A DNA stretch of 64,000 nucleotides from assembly GCF_030681155.1 (NCBI RefSeq), contig NZ_JAUXXE010000002.1, forward strand, positions 32,625 through 96,624, in the 5' to 3' direction. The notes below the pieces were generated by a model. It was not told the DNA's origin. It made no database searches and saw nothing but the letters and a program-made list of their open reading frames with translations. The position numbers were made by a program, and so were the translations under genes. This stretch comes from Phenylobacterium sp. (GTDB lineage Bacteria > Pseudomonadota > Alphaproteobacteria > Caulobacterales > Caulobacteraceae). Below are positions 26,960 to 36,088 of the stretch, in pieces (positions within the stretch are counted from its first letter, which is position 1; the number at the start of each line of letters is the position of its first letter).

Positions 26960-29217
26960 ACGCCATGCCGATCCCGTCGCCCACGGCGACCACCCGCCGC
27001 GGCTTCATGATCACCGTGGCCGCCGCCGGCGCGATGATGGGCCTGGCCGCCCCGATTGGGGCCGAGGCCGCCGAGGGATTCGAGCCGACCATCTGGTATC
27101 GCATCGGTCGCGACGGCACGGTGACCGTCAATGTCATCCGCGCCGAGATGGGCCAGCATGTCGGTACGGCCATCGCTCGCATCGTCGCCGACGAGCTCGA
27201 GGCGGACTGGTCGAAAGTGAAGATCGATCACGTCGATTCCGCCGCCAAGTGGGGCCTGATGGTCACAGGCGGCAGTTGGTCGGTCTGGCAAAGCTATCCG
27301 CTGATGAGCCAGGCCGGGGCGGCCGGGCGCATCACCCTGATTGAGGAAGGCGCCAAGTTGCTCGGCCTCGATCCGAAGGCCTGCACGGCGCGGAACGGCG
27401 CAGTCAGCGGGGGCGGCAAGTCGATATCCTATGGCGACATCGTCGCCCGCGGGAACATGGGCCGGACCTTCACCGCCGACGAGCTCGGCAAGCTGCCGAT
27501 CAAGCCAGCCTCCGAACGCCGCCTGATCGGCAAGGCGTCGACGCAGCTCGACATCCCGGCCAAGGTCGACGGCACGGCGCTCTACGGCCTCGACGCCAAG
27601 GTCCCGGGCATGGTCTTCGCGCGCCCCAAGATCCCCCCGACCCGCAACCAGTCCAAGGTCGTCTCAATCGACGACTCCGCCGCCAAGGCGGTGCCCGGCT
27701 ACATCAGCAGCCTGGCGCTGGACGACCCGTCGAACACTGTGCCGGGCTGGGTGATGGTGTTCGCCGACAGCTTTGTCGCCGCCAACAACGCCTGCGATCT
27801 GGTCAAGGTGAACTGGACCTCGGGCGAGACCGCCAAGACCTCCGAGGCCGATCTTCAGAAGCGTTCGGCCGAGCTGATCGCCGATCCGAAGGCGGGGTCT
27901 CTGGTGGTCGAGGATCCCGGCGTCGACGCCGCCTTCGCCGCCGCCAAGTCGAAGTTGGAGCGGACCTACACCACCGCCAGCGCCCTTCACTTCCAGATGG
28001 AGCCGGTCAACGCCCTGGCCTTCGAGAAGGACGGGGTGATGGAGATCCACACCGGCAACCAGTGGCAATCGCTGGCGCTGCCCTGGCTGTCCAAGGCGCT
28101 GGGCCGGCCCGAGGACAAGATCGTCCTGAAGTCCTACATGCTAGGCGGCGGGTTCGGCCGGCGTCTGAACGGCGACTATGCGGTGCCCGCGGCCCTGGCG
28201 GCCAAGGCCATCGGCAAGCCGGTGAAGATGGTCTGCACCCGGTCCGACGACACCCTGTTCGACTCGTTCCGCTCGCCCTCGGTCCAGGTCGTGAAGATGG
28301 CCTTTGGCGAGGGCGGCAAGGTCACCGCCATGGATCACGCCGCCGCCGCCGGCTGGCCGACCCAGGTAATGGCCCCGTTCTTCATGCCCAAGGGCGCGAA
28401 CGACGTCGCCTATGACCCCTTCGCAATCAGCGGCGCGAACCATTGGTACAGCGTCGGCGCCCAGCGGGTTCGCGCGGTCCCGAACGACCTCGCCAACATC
28501 GCCTTCCGTCCGGGCTGGCTGCGCTCGGTCGGACCCGGTTGGACCAACTGGGCGGTCGAGAGCTTCATGGACGAGGCGGCTTTGGCGGCCGGCAAGGATC
28601 CGCTGGCCTTCCGGCTGGCCATGCTGGACGGGGCCGGCCGCAACGCCGGCTCGGCGCCCAACGCAGTCGGCGGCGCCAAGCGGCAGGCGGCGGTGCTGGC
28701 GCGGCTGGCCAAGAAGGTCGGCTGGGGTCAAGCCCTTCCCAAGAACACCGGCCTTGGCCTGGCCACCACCTTTGGCCAGGAACGCGACATGCCGACCTGG
28801 GTCGCCTGCGCCGCCAGGGTCAATGTGGACCCCGTCACCGGCGCGGTGAAGGTCGAGAAGCTGACCCTGGTGGTCGACGCCGGAACCATCGTCTCGCCGG
28901 ACGGCGCCCTGGCCCAGATGGAAGGGGCGGCGCTGTGGGGCATGAGCCTGGCGCTGTTCGAGGGAACCCAGTTCGCCGACGGCCAGGTGCAGGACACCAA
29001 TCTCGATTCCTACACGCCCCTACGCATGGCGGACGTGCCGGAAATCGAGGTGGAGTTCATCGAAAGCACCGAGGCGCCGGTCGGATTGGGCGAGCCTGCG
29101 ACCACCGTGGTCGGCCCCGCCATCGGCAACGCCATCTTCCGCGCCAGCGGCGCGCGGGTTCGGCATTTGCCGATCCGTCCGGACGCTGTCCTGACGGCGC
29201 TGAAGACACGCGCCTGA
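26956..29217 (+). CDS. Molybdopterin-binding subunit, isoquinoline oxidoreductase type
   Basis: 753 aa. A Tat signal ([18 protein letters not shown]) shows folded export to the periplasm. The molybdopterin-cytosine-dinucleotide-binding domains contain [19 protein letters not shown] and, near the end, [15 protein letters not shown] with the catalytic Glu. Such enzymes hydroxylate N-heterocycles or oxidise aldehydes and hand electrons to cytochromes. The substrate cannot be assigned. Cofactor insertion genes (XdhC, MobA type) are not in this window. Confidence 0.9.
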   Translation: MNAMPIPSPTATTRRGFMITVAAAGAMMGLAAPIGAEAAEGFEPTIWYRIGRDGTVTVNVIRAEMGQHVGTAIARIVADELEADWSKVKIDHVDSAAKWGLMVTGGSWSVWQSYPLMSQAGAAGRITLIEEGAKLLGLDPKACTARNGAVSGGGKSISYGDIVARGNMGRTFTADELGKLPIKPASERRLIGKASTQLDIPAKVDGTALYGLDAKVPGMVFARPKIPPTRNQSKVVSIDDSAAKAVPGYISSLALDDPSNTVPGWVMVFADSFVAANNACDLVKVNWTSGETAKTSEADLQKRSAELIADPKAGSLVVEDPGVDAAFAAAKSKLERTYTTASALHFQMEPVNALAFEKDGVMEIHTGNQWQSLALPWLSKALGRPEDKIVLKSYMLGGGFGRRLNGDYAVPAALAAKAIGKPVKMVCTRSDDTLFDSFRSPSVQVVKMAFGEGGKVTAMDHAAAAGWPTQVMAPFFMPKGANDVAYDPFAISGANHWYSVGAQRVRAVPNDLANIAFRPGWLRSVGPGWTNWAVESFMDEAALAAGKDPLAFRLAMLDGAGRNAGSAPNAVGGAKRQAAVLARLAKKVGWGQALPKNTGLGLATTFGQERDMPTWVACAARVNVDPVTGAVKVEKLTLVVDAGTIVSPDGALAQMEGAALWGMSLALFEGTQFADGQVQDTNLDSYTPLRMADVPEIEVEFIESTEAPVGLGEPATTVVGPAIGNAIFRASGARVRHLPIRPDAVLTALKTRA

Positions 29218-29309
29218 GAAAGATCGGCGCGAGGCGCCGGGCCACTTCCCCCGCGTCACAAGACTCTGCTACGACGGTCGGCATTAAATTAAGCCGTCAT
29301 AATTAGGGA

Positions 29310-29329
29310 GTCGCCCGCGCGACCCTTTT
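29310..29329 (+). terminator. Weak hairpin after molybdenum hydroxylase
   Basis: GTCGC-CCGC-GCGAC followed by CCTTTT in the gap between the hydroxylase and the MFS gene. The stem is short, so this is only a possible terminator or leader structure. Confidence 0.3.
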
Positions 29330-29382
29330 GCGATCCGCGCGCGGACGGAACGCTGTTGGAAACAAAATTTGAGGAGGAGGGC

Positions 29383-30690
29383 GTGGCTGAGGCTGCGCCC
29401 GAAGCTATCGGCGCGACAGAGCCGACCCTGGCGGAAAAAGAGGCCGCCTACGAAAAGTTCGTCTGGGCCAATCTGAAGCGCAACTATATCGGCCACTATC
29501 TGCACGGCATGCTGGGCATGACCGGCTTCCGGCTGATCAACGCTCCGACCTTCCTGCCCGCCTATCTGCACATGCTGTCGGGCTCGAACACGATCGTCGG
29601 CTTGGGCTTGGCGCTCCAGCAACTCGGCGGGGTGCTCAGCCCCATCGTCGGCGCCAACCAAGTCGAGCACCGCACCAAGGTGATGCCCGCCGCGCTATGG
29701 ATGGGCGGCCTTGCCCGCCTGCAGATCATCGGCATGGCGCTCGCCGGCTGGTTCCTGTCGGGCCAGAGCCGGGTCGTCGCCATCATCGGCTTCATGTTCC
29801 TGTTCGGCCTGTTCATGGGCACCCAGCGGGTGGTGTTCTCCATGCTGCTGGCCAAGGTGATCCCTATCAGCCGACGCGGTCGATTACAGGCCTGGCGCAA
29901 CGCCACCGGGGGCCTGATCGCCGCAGGCCTAGCCTATCTGGCCGGGCGCTACTTCATCGACGCGAACCTGTTCGGCAACGGCTACTCAACGACCTTCATC
30001 TTCGCCTTCGCCTTGACCAGCCTGGGCCTGACGGCGTTGCGGTTGCTGATGATCGAGCCGGAACCGCCGACCGTGCGAGCCCGCTCGCGCCTGATCGACC
30101 GGTTCAAGGACTTCCCGGCTCTACTGGCCGAGAAAGGCTTCCTCTACTTCATGATCGTGCAGATGCTGGCGATCACGGCGCGGATGGCGGTGCCTTTCTA
30201 CGTGCTGTTCGCCTCGTCCACCATCGAGCTGAACGGTAAGAACCTCGGCCTGCTCTCGCTGGCGTTCCTGGGCGCCGACACCATCTCGAACTTGGTCTGG
30301 GGCTATCTTGGCGACAAGACCGGCTTCCGGCTGATCATGCTGATCTCCCTGCTGCTGTGGGTCGGCTCGACCGTCCTGCTGATGGGCGCGCACGACTTCC
30401 TGCCGATCTTCCTGGCCTTCTCGGGTCTAGGCGCGGCGCAGTCGGGCTACATGATGAGCGCCGGCACCATGATCCTGGAGTTCGGCGACCGCGACGAAAT
30501 GCCGATGCGCATCGCCTTCTCGGCCACCGCCGAGGGCATCATGGGCTCCATCGGACCGCTGCTGGGGGGCGTGATCTCCTCGACCCTCGGCTACGGCCCG
30601 ATGTTCTCGATCTCGATCGCCTTCCTGATCGCCGCGCTGATCGTGCTGATCACGCTGGTCAAGGAGCCGAGAACCGCCCGGCACTCCTAG
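29383..30690 (+). CDS. MFS transporter
   Basis: 435 aa from GTG at 29383, chosen because GAGGAGG lies 5 nt upstream; TTG at 29356 is in frame but has no ribosome site. About 12 membrane helices are visible, with a central cytoplasmic loop (residues 220-240, VRARSRLIDRFKDFPALLAEKG). Motif-A-like loops (GANQVEHRTK and GYLGDKTGFR) mark the MFS fold. The first 40 residues are soluble and acidic. Substrate unknown. It converges on the LanC-like gene. Confidence 0.85.
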   Translation: MAEAAPEAIGATEPTLAEKEAAYEKFVWANLKRNYIGHYLHGMLGMTGFRLINAPTFLPAYLHMLSGSNTIVGLGLALQQLGGVLSPIVGANQVEHRTKVMPAALWMGGLARLQIIGMALAGWFLSGQSRVVAIIGFMFLFGLFMGTQRVVFSMLLAKVIPISRRGRLQAWRNATGGLIAAGLAYLAGRYFIDANLFGNGYSTTFIFAFALTSLGLTALRLLMIEPEPPTVRARSRLIDRFKDFPALLAEKGFLYFMIVQMLAITARMAVPFYVLFASSTIELNGKNLGLLSLAFLGADTISNLVWGYLGDKTGFRLIMLISLLLWVGSTVLLMGAHDFLPIFLAFSGLGAAQSGYMMSAGTMILEFGDRDEMPMRIAFSATAEGIMGSIGPLLGGVISSTLGYGPMFSISIAFLIAALIVLITLVKEPRTARHS

Positions 30691-30699
30691 CCCCGGTTC

Positions 30700-31998
30700 T
30701 TAGCCAACCTCTTGCGGCCAGTCGGGAAGTGCGATCTTCACCGGCTGGCCCGCCAAGGCCGTGTCCAGATGGATCAGGAAGCTGGCGATGCCGGCCGCGC
30801 CCTGCATGTAGCCGGTCTGGGCCTGCAGGAACTCCGGCCGGTCGCGATGCTCGGCCTGGATCCAGCGGCGGCGATCACCGTCCATGGTGCTGTTCTCCAA
30901 AATCACCGCCGCGCAACGCCGGGCCAGGTCGAGATAAGCCTCGTCGCCCGTGCGCCGCGCCATCAGCAGGGCGTATTCCCCCACGCCAGCGTCACCGCAG
31001 CATTGACCGTGATTGTTCCAGAAGCCCTTCGAACGGGTCTCCGGCGCGCCCAAGCTCAGCAGCCCCTTCGTCAGGGCCTTCGCCTCCTCCAGCCACTGGG
31101 CCTCGCCGGTGATCTTGTAGAGCTCGAGGAACAGCCGGCCCGTGCCTGCCGGTCCATGGCAGGCGCCCAGGTAGAAGATGGGATTGCGCGCCTCCTCGGT
31201 GTGACAGACGAGGCGGCCGTCGCCGACCGAACTGGAGCGGCTAAGCACATAGCGCGCGCCCTCCTTGGCCGCGGCCAGGAAACGTTCGTCGCCGGTTGAC
31301 TTGTAAAGCTCGGCCAGGAAGTAGGCCACGCCCGCGCCACCATGGGCGAAATTGGGAGCGGTGAAGGCGAACGGCATGTCCGACATCAGCCGCCAGCGCA
31401 GGCCGTCAGGATCGCTCTCGGCCACCTCCAGCAACCGCTCGCCGACCGCCACCGCCCAGTCCAGCGCGTCGGGGTGCAGGTCGTTGCGATCGCCGTAGAG
31501 CATGACGAGGCCCGCGCCCGCCGCGCCGACAGACTGGTCGTAGATTTCCCGCTCGCCCGTGAAGCCGGTGATTTCCGAGAACGGCGCCGGCTCGATCCAG
31601 CCAATGCCCGCACCCAGGGGCTTGGCCTGGTCGCGCAGGCGCTGCAGGCAGTTTCCGGCGAGGGCGCGGAAGTCCTCGCGCCCGCTGACCCGCGCCAGTT
31701 CGCTCATCGCAAAGGCGTAGCCTGGCCAACCGTTCGAGGCGCTGACCGAAAGACTGTCGATCCGGGCCAGATGGGCGGCGACTTCCTCGCCGGCCGCGAT
31801 GGCCTGCTCCAGGGCCTGCGCCGATCCGGTGGCCGCGTGCAGTTCCAGCAGCAGCAAGATGATGCCGGACGAGCCGTGATAGAGGCCGTAGTCGGAGCCG
31901 CCCGCATCGTCGGCGCGGCGCCATTTGGTACGTCCCTCCAACCGCTGGGCGCCAATGAAATTCACCGCTTCAAGCGCGGCCTGCATATAGGCGCCCAT
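30700..31998 (-). CDS. LanC-like (lanthionine synthetase C family) protein
   Basis: 432 aa from the ATG at 31998 (GGAGG 7 nt upstream). The sequence is an alpha-toroid of helical pairs, each closed by a (F/Y)xxGxxG motif: LYHGSSG (39), FAHGGAG (218), ACHGPAG (279), QCCGDAG (332) and YMQGAAG (397). In LanC cyclases zinc is held by Cys, Cys and His. Here the corresponding residues are Cys280, Cys333 and Cys334, so His is replaced by Cys. No lanthipeptide precursor, dehydratase or exporter is adjacent, so a lantibiotic role is unlikely. It may be a free-standing thiol-adduct or sugar-processing relative. Confidence 0.78.
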   Translation of the reverse strand: MGAYMQAALEAVNFIGAQRLEGRTKWRRADDAGGSDYGLYHGSSGIILLLLELHAATGSAQALEQAIAAGEEVAAHLARIDSLSVSASNGWPGYAFAMSELARVSGREDFRALAGNCLQRLRDQAKPLGAGIGWIEPAPFSEITGFTGEREIYDQSVGAAGAGLVMLYGDRNDLHPDALDWAVAVGERLLEVAESDPDGLRWRLMSDMPFAFTAPNFAHGGAGVAYFLAELYKSTGDERFLAAAKEGARYVLSRSSSVGDGRLVCHTEEARNPIFYLGACHGPAGTGRLFLELYKITGEAQWLEEAKALTKGLLSLGAPETRSKGFWNNHGQCCGDAGVGEYALLMARRTGDEAYLDLARRCAAVILENSTMDGDRRRWIQAEHRDRPEFLQAQTGYMQGAAGIASFLIHLDTALAGQPVKIALPDWPQEVG

Positions 31999-32101
31999 TG
32001 GACATCCTCCCGTTCTTATCATTGGATCTGGTGTTGGCTCGCAGGCTAGGACCTGTCAACGCACCCTATGGGTGGCCTGCTGGCGAGGGCGTGTTAGATC
32101 G

Positions 32102-32323
32102 ATGGGCATGAAGCGCGAAGAAAAGCCGCAGGTCGTCGACCTGAATGAGCGTCGCAAGGCCCTGCAGGCCAAGGAAGCGGCCGCGAAAGCCGCCCAGGCG
32201 AAGGCTGCGCGCCAAGCCAAGACCGGCGGCTCCATGCTGGGCGGGCGCAAACATGCCGGCCTGATCGTTGTGGTCATCGCCCTGGTCCTGATGGCGATCT
32301 ACGTGCTTCCAAGGTTCCTCTAG
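32102..32323 (+). CDS. Small single-span membrane protein
   Basis: 73 aa (or 71 from ATG 32108). A charged N-terminus and an Ala/Lys/Gln-rich helix (ERRKALQAKEAAAKAAQAK) precede one C-terminal membrane helix (AGLIVVVIALVLMAIYVL). Likely an inner-membrane protein with a cytoplasmic coiled coil. Function unknown. Divergent from the LanC-like gene. Confidence 0.6.
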   Translation: MGMKREEKPQVVDLNERRKALQAKEAAAKAAQAKAARQAKTGGSMLGGRKHAGLIVVVIALVLMAIYVLPRFL

Positions 32324-32330
32324 CGCCGCG

Positions 32331-32357
32331 TGTCACAAGCGGGCCGGCTGCTCCGTC
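32331..32357 (+). promoter_or_regulatory. ECF41-type sigma factor promoter
   Basis: TGTCACA (32331-32337) and CGTC (32354-32357) are separated by exactly 16 nt, the signature promoter of group ECF41 sigma factors. These characteristically drive carboxymuconolactone decarboxylase, oxidoreductase or epimerase genes. The gene behind it is indeed of the carboxymuconolactone decarboxylase type. No ECF41 sigma gene is in this window. Confidence 0.7.
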
Positions 32358-32404
32358 CTATTGTCGAACGCCCACCACGGCGACACCGCAACAAGGACCT
32401 CCCC

Positions 32405-32869
32405 ATGTCAGCCCGCCTGAACCCCTTCGCCGCCGCGCCCGAAATGATCGCCGCCATGACCGCGTTCGAGACCGCTGTGGCGTCCTCGGGCCTGGAACAC
32501 AGCCTGATCGAACTGGTGAAGACCCGCGCCTCGCAGATCAACGGCTGCGCCTTCTGCCTGCATATGCACACCCGCGACGCCCGCGCCGCCGGCGAGAGCG
32601 AGGAGCGTCTGCACCTGCTGGCCGCCTGGTGGGAATCCTCGCTGTTCACGCCGCGTGAGAAGGCGGCCCTGACCTGGACGGAGTCGCTGACCCTCATCGC
32701 CCAGACCCGCGCGCCGGACGCCGACTATGCGGTCATGCGCGAAGAGTTCGACGAGGCCGAAGCCGTAAAGCTGACGATGCTGATCGGCGCCATCAACGTC
32801 TGGAACCGCCTGGCCGTCGGCTTCCGGTCCCAGCACCCGCGAAAGTGGTCGGTCGAGAAGGCGGCGTAG
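32405..32869 (+). CDS. Carboxymuconolactone decarboxylase/AhpD-like protein
   Basis: 154 aa from the ATG at 32405. The AhpD-type active site CAFCLHMHTRDAR has the CxxC pair plus His. Members act as alkylhydroperoxidases or thiol-disulphide enzymes; the group with the conserved N-terminal MSARLNPFAAAPE is commonly placed under ECF41 sigma factors. The upstream TGTCACA-N16-CGTC element fits that. An oxidative-stress role is inferred. Confidence 0.92.
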   Translation: MSARLNPFAAAPEMIAAMTAFETAVASSGLEHSLIELVKTRASQINGCAFCLHMHTRDARAAGESEERLHLLAAWWESSLFTPREKAALTWTESLTLIAQTRAPDADYAVMREEFDEAEAVKLTMLIGAINVWNRLAVGFRSQHPRKWSVEKAA

Positions 32870-32890
32870 GGGCGTAGCCTTGATTTAGAT

Positions 32891-33007
32891 CCTCCCCCGC
32901 TGGGGGAGGTGGATCGGCGCGAAGCGACGAGACGGAGGGGGCCTGCGACCGCACGGGTCAAAGTCCCCCTCAGTCAGCTTTGCTGACAGCTCCCCCAGCG
33001 GGGGAGC
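32891..33007. repeat. Intergenic palindromic repeat with three hairpins
   Basis: Three perfect hairpins occur in 117 bases: CCTCCCCC-GCT-GGGGGAGG (32891-32909), GTCAGC-TTT-GCTGAC (32973-32987) and GCTCCCCC-AGC-GGGGGAGC (32989-33007). GGAGGGGG (about 32935-32942) can also pair with CCCCCTC (about 32965-32971), giving a branched cruciform. It sits between two convergent genes and may end transcription in both directions. It has the look of a dispersed genomic repeat; a related shorter one is at 55696. Confidence 0.65.
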
Positions 33008-33025
33008 ATCTATCCCCGAGCAGAC

Positions 33026-34102
33026 CTAGGCCGCCAACCGCTGCGCCTCGGCCTGCGCGATCCGCGCCTTGGCCATTTCGTTTGCGACTTCGTGGGTCGG
33101 GCGCGCTTCGGTCACGGCGCGGTCGAGCACCTCTTCTAAGGTCGCGGTCAACCGGTCGAGCTTGGCCGCGACCCAGGCAGGGTCGAAGGCGCCGCCCTGC
33201 TCCAACGCGCGGATCTCACCGGCGACATTGATGATGCCGCCGCCATTGATCACGTAGTCCGGCGCGTAGAGCATGCCGCGCTCGAAGACTTGGCGGCCAA
33301 TCTCGAGATCAGCGAGCTGGTTGTTGGCGCCGCCGGCGATCACCTTGGCTTTCAGCCTCGGCAAGGTGGCGGCGTTGATCGCCCCGCCCATCGCGCAAGG
33401 CGCGAAGACATCGGCCTCGACATCGAAGATCGCGCCCGGCGCCACGACTTGCGCGCCCGTACGCGCCGCGATCTCGGCCAGCGCGGTCTCGTTGACGTCG
33501 GTGATGATCAGCTTGGCGCCGGCCGCATGCAGCTTTTCAGCCAGATAGGCGCCGACGTGGCCCACGCCCTGGATGGCGACGGTGACTCCGTCGAGGTCGC
33601 GGTTCAGGGCGCGCCGGACCGCCAGCCGCACACCGCGAAAAACGCCTTCGGCGGTCACCGGGCTTGGATCGCCGGATGCGGCGGCATGCCCTTCAAGCCC
33701 GGCGACGAAACGGGTCTGCTTGCGGGCGCTCATCAGGTCTGCGGGCGAGACCCCGACATCCTCGGCGGTCCAGTAGCTGCCGCCCAGTTTGTCGACGGCG
33801 CGGCCGAAGGCCTCGAACAGGGCCGGCGTCTTCATGGTCCGGCTGTCGCCGATGATCACGGCCTTCCCGCCGCCCAACTCCAGGTCGGCCATGGCGTTCT
33901 TGTAGGACATGGCGCGGGACAGGCGCAGGGCGTCCTCCAACGCCGCATCGGCGCTTGCATAGGGCCACATGCGGCATCCTCCGGCGGCCGGGCCGCGGGC
34001 GGTGGAGTGAACCGCGATGATAGTCTTGAGGCCGGTTTTCTCGTCGTAGAACGAATGGACGCCTTCATGTCCTTCGAAAGCGGGGGAATCGAACAAGGTC
34101 AT
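33026..34102 (-). CDS. Leu/Glu/Phe/Val dehydrogenase family protein
   Basis: 358 aa, the length of leucine dehydrogenases. The N-terminal catalytic domain has the substrate-binding GGCRMWPY and the catalytic Lys in LELGGGKAVIIGD. The NAD-binding Rossmann domain starts at VTVAIQGVGHVGAYLAEKL. It deaminates branched-chain or aromatic amino acids to 2-oxo acids. It follows the hydrolase gene by about 60 nt in the same direction, next to acyl-CoA dehydrogenase and thiolase genes, which would fit branched-chain amino acid breakdown. Confidence 0.92.
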   Translation of the reverse strand: MTLFDSPAFEGHEGVHSFYDEKTGLKTIIAVHSTARGPAAGGCRMWPYASADAALEDALRLSRAMSYKNAMADLELGGGKAVIIGDSRTMKTPALFEAFGRAVDKLGGSYWTAEDVGVSPADLMSARKQTRFVAGLEGHAAASGDPSPVTAEGVFRGVRLAVRRALNRDLDGVTVAIQGVGHVGAYLAEKLHAAGAKLIITDVNETALAEIAARTGAQVVAPGAIFDVEADVFAPCAMGGAINAATLPRLKAKVIAGGANNQLADLEIGRQVFERGMLYAPDYVINGGGIINVAGEIRALEQGGAFDPAWVAAKLDRLTATLEEVLDRAVTEARPTHEVANEMAKARIAQAEAQRLAA

Positions 34103-34164
34103 GCCGCACTCGCCGCGAGACAGTGGAAGAGATTGCCGAATTCCCTACGCCCGCCCTGGGCGCA

Positions 34165-35202
34165 TCACAAGCCTGCCTGGATCTTCCGCGCCGCTTCTGC
34201 GTCGATCGGCGCGTTCGGTTGGGTCGGCGAACCGGGAATGGTGGGAGCTCCGGACGGCAGCGGCGCCTGGGGGTCGCGAATGAACGACAACAGGTCCTCC
34301 CAGACCACCGGCCCCTGATGGTCGCGGGTCATCAGATGCCAGCCCTTGGAATAGTAGGCTGAGCGATCGGTCGGCTTGAGCTTGGCGGCGGCCTCGAAGG
34401 CCGGTTCCTTGGGGATGATCTCGTCGTGGGCGCCGTAGATGTAGAGGACCGGAACCTTCACCGCCCCGGTCGCCTGCCAGGCCCGCTCCATCATCGCCAC
34501 TAGCCCGTAGAGTGTGTCGGACCTCGCGCCCCAGACCATCAGCGGGTCGCGCCCCATGGCGCGCAGTTCGTCATGATTGTCGGTCGGCTGGACGCGACTG
34601 GTGAGCCAGCGCGGCGGTTCATAGACCTTGCCAGCAGTAAACCGAGCGGCCAGCCACAGCATGGTCTTGTAGGGCAGCGGTTGGTTCGACCATCCCCAGA
34701 CGGCGGGCGACATCAGGATCAGTCGGTCCGCGGCCGGCGGACGATCAGAAGCGAAGGCCTCGATCGCCACCGCCCCGCCCATGCTCTCGCCAGCGACGAT
34801 CACCGGCACGACGGGATGCTGGTTGCGGACCACGGCGGTGATGGTGCGCAGGTCCTCGACCATCAGGTCATCGCCGCCCCAGATGCCGCGATTGGGCGAG
34901 CGTCCGAAACCCCGCTGGTCGAAGGCGTAGGTGGTGACGCCGTTCTTGGCCCAATAGGGCGCGGCCAAGTGGAAGGCGTTGGCGTAGTCGTTCATGCCGT
35001 GCAGAGCGACGACCACCGCCTGCGACTCTCCCTCAGCCTCCCAACGCGTCAGCCCCAGCCGCGCGCCGTCGAAGGAAACGAAGACGTCGTTTTCCAGACG
35101 CGGTCCCTGGAAGCCCATCGGCGGCGCCCCGGCCTGCTGCACCATCAACGGCGTACAGGCGCTGAGCATCATGGCGGCGGAAATGGCGGCGAGGCGTCTC
35201 AC
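34165..35202 (-). CDS. Alpha/beta hydrolase lipoprotein (monoacylglycerol lipase-like)
   Basis: 345 aa from GTG at 35202, which overlaps the stop of the UDG-family gene (GTGA) and places a lipobox (LSAC, Cys near residue 16) at the N-terminus. The nucleophile is in GESMGGAVA, the acid in YGAHDEIIP and the His in KGWHLMTRD. An oxyanion motif LHGMNDYA is present. Serine-aquaporin-type lysophospholipase fold. Likely faces the periplasm, anchored by lipid. Confidence 0.87.
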   Translation of the reverse strand: MRRLAAISAAMMLSACTPLMVQQAGAPPMGFQGPRLENDVFVSFDGARLGLTRWEAEGESQAVVVALHGMNDYANAFHLAAPYWAKNGVTTYAFDQRGFGRSPNRGIWGGDDLMVEDLRTITAVVRNQHPVVPVIVAGESMGGAVAIEAFASDRPPAADRLILMSPAVWGWSNQPLPYKTMLWLAARFTAGKVYEPPRWLTSRVQPTDNHDELRAMGRDPLMVWGARSDTLYGLVAMMERAWQATGAVKVPVLYIYGAHDEIIPKEPAFEAAAKLKPTDRSAYYSKGWHLMTRDHQGPVVWEDLLSFIRDPQAPLPSGAPTIPGSPTQPNAPIDAEAARKIQAGL

Positions 35203-35783
35203 GGTCGCAGTATCTCCAGGACCCGTTGGCGAAGATAGGGCGTCACCTCGTCCTCGAACCACGGGTTGCGCTTCAACCAACCTGTATTGCGCCACGAAGG
35301 ATGCGGCATGGGCAATATCGCTGGAGCATAGTCACGCCAAGCTCGAACGGTCTGCGTCATGTTCGCCTGCATACGCCCGCCCAGCGCCCACTCCTGGGCG
35401 TATCCGCCGACCAGCAGGGTCAGTTCGACCTGCGGCAACTGCTGCAGCAATTGCGGTCGCCAAAGCTGGGCGCAGCGTGGTGGCGGCGGGAAGTCGCCGC
35501 CCTTGGGATTGGTCCCTGGAAAACAGAAAGCCATCGCCGCAACCCCGATCTCGGGGCGGCCATAGAATGTCTCGTAGTCGAGGCCCATCCAGCCGCGTAG
35601 GCGATCGCCGGAGGGATCGGTGAACGGGAGGCCGCTTTCATGCACGCGCCGCCCGGGAGCCTGACCACAGATCAGCAGCCGCGTCTGCGGCGAGACGCGC
35701 ACCACAGGCCGGGGTTCATGCGGCAACTCAGGCGCGCAGGCCCGGCAGGCGGCGATATCGGCGAGAACAGCCTCGAGGCTCAT
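35199..35783 (-). CDS. Uracil-DNA glycosylase superfamily protein
   Basis: 194 aa. A Cys pair (CRAC, residues 13-16) suggests an Fe-S-type family 4/5 relative. The active-site loop GQAPGRRVHESGLPFTDPSGD and the C-terminal MPHPSWRNTGW (HPS motif) are present. The catalytic loop differs from classical UdgA (GEAPG), so base specificity is uncertain. It lies among acyl-CoA genes and is coupled to the downstream hydrolase. Confidence 0.85.
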   Translation of the reverse strand: MSLEAVLADIAACRACAPELPHEPRPVVRVSPQTRLLICGQAPGRRVHESGLPFTDPSGDRLRGWMGLDYETFYGRPEIGVAAMAFCFPGTNPKGGDFPPPPRCAQLWRPQLLQQLPQVELTLLVGGYAQEWALGGRMQANMTQTVRAWRDYAPAILPMPHPSWRNTGWLKRNPWFEDEVTPYLRQRVLEILRP

Positions 35784-35806
35784 ATCGCCGATATAGGGAT
35801 TGCGCC

Positions 35807-36088
35807 CTACTCCGCCATGTCCTGCGACGGCGAGACGCTCTCGCCTTCCATCGGCATCCGTAGGCGATAGACGCCCTTGAACTTCTCCGGGTCGGCCGGC
35901 TTGCCGTGACGGGTGATGACGATCTTGCCCTGGCGGGCCAGGCCCCGCGCGGTCGAGCGCACGTGACCGGTCAGCCGGCGCCAGTTATCATTATCGGCGG
36001 CGCGAGCCACCTCTTCGGACGAAGCCGATTTCCCGGCCGGCAGTTTTCCCAGGACCTCGAGGATCACGGCTTCCATATCGACGCTCAT
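35807..36088 (-). CDS. DUF3253 domain protein
   Basis: 93 aa. A small winged-helix-like protein with the pattern SSEEVARAADNDNWRRL, followed by VRSTARGLARQGKIVITRHGKP and a GVYRLRMP strand. The family is of unknown function. Start ATG overlaps the stop of the acyl-CoA dehydrogenase gene (TGATG). The fold suggests nucleic-acid binding. Confidence 0.82.
   Translation of the reverse strand: MSVDMEAVILEVLGKLPAGKSASSEEVARAADNDNWRRLTGHVRSTARGLARQGKIVITRHGKPADPEKFKGVYRLRMPMEGESVSPSQDMAE

Noticed and set aside
28443..29306. 287-codon open frame inside the molybdenum hydroxylase gene
   Set aside because: Low-complexity Gly/Arg shadow frame; the true frame has clear motifs.
30700..32323. Lanthipeptide biosynthesis cluster
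   Set aside because: Only a LanC-like gene is present; the small downstream protein is a membrane protein without a core of Ser/Thr/Cys, and there is no dehydratase.
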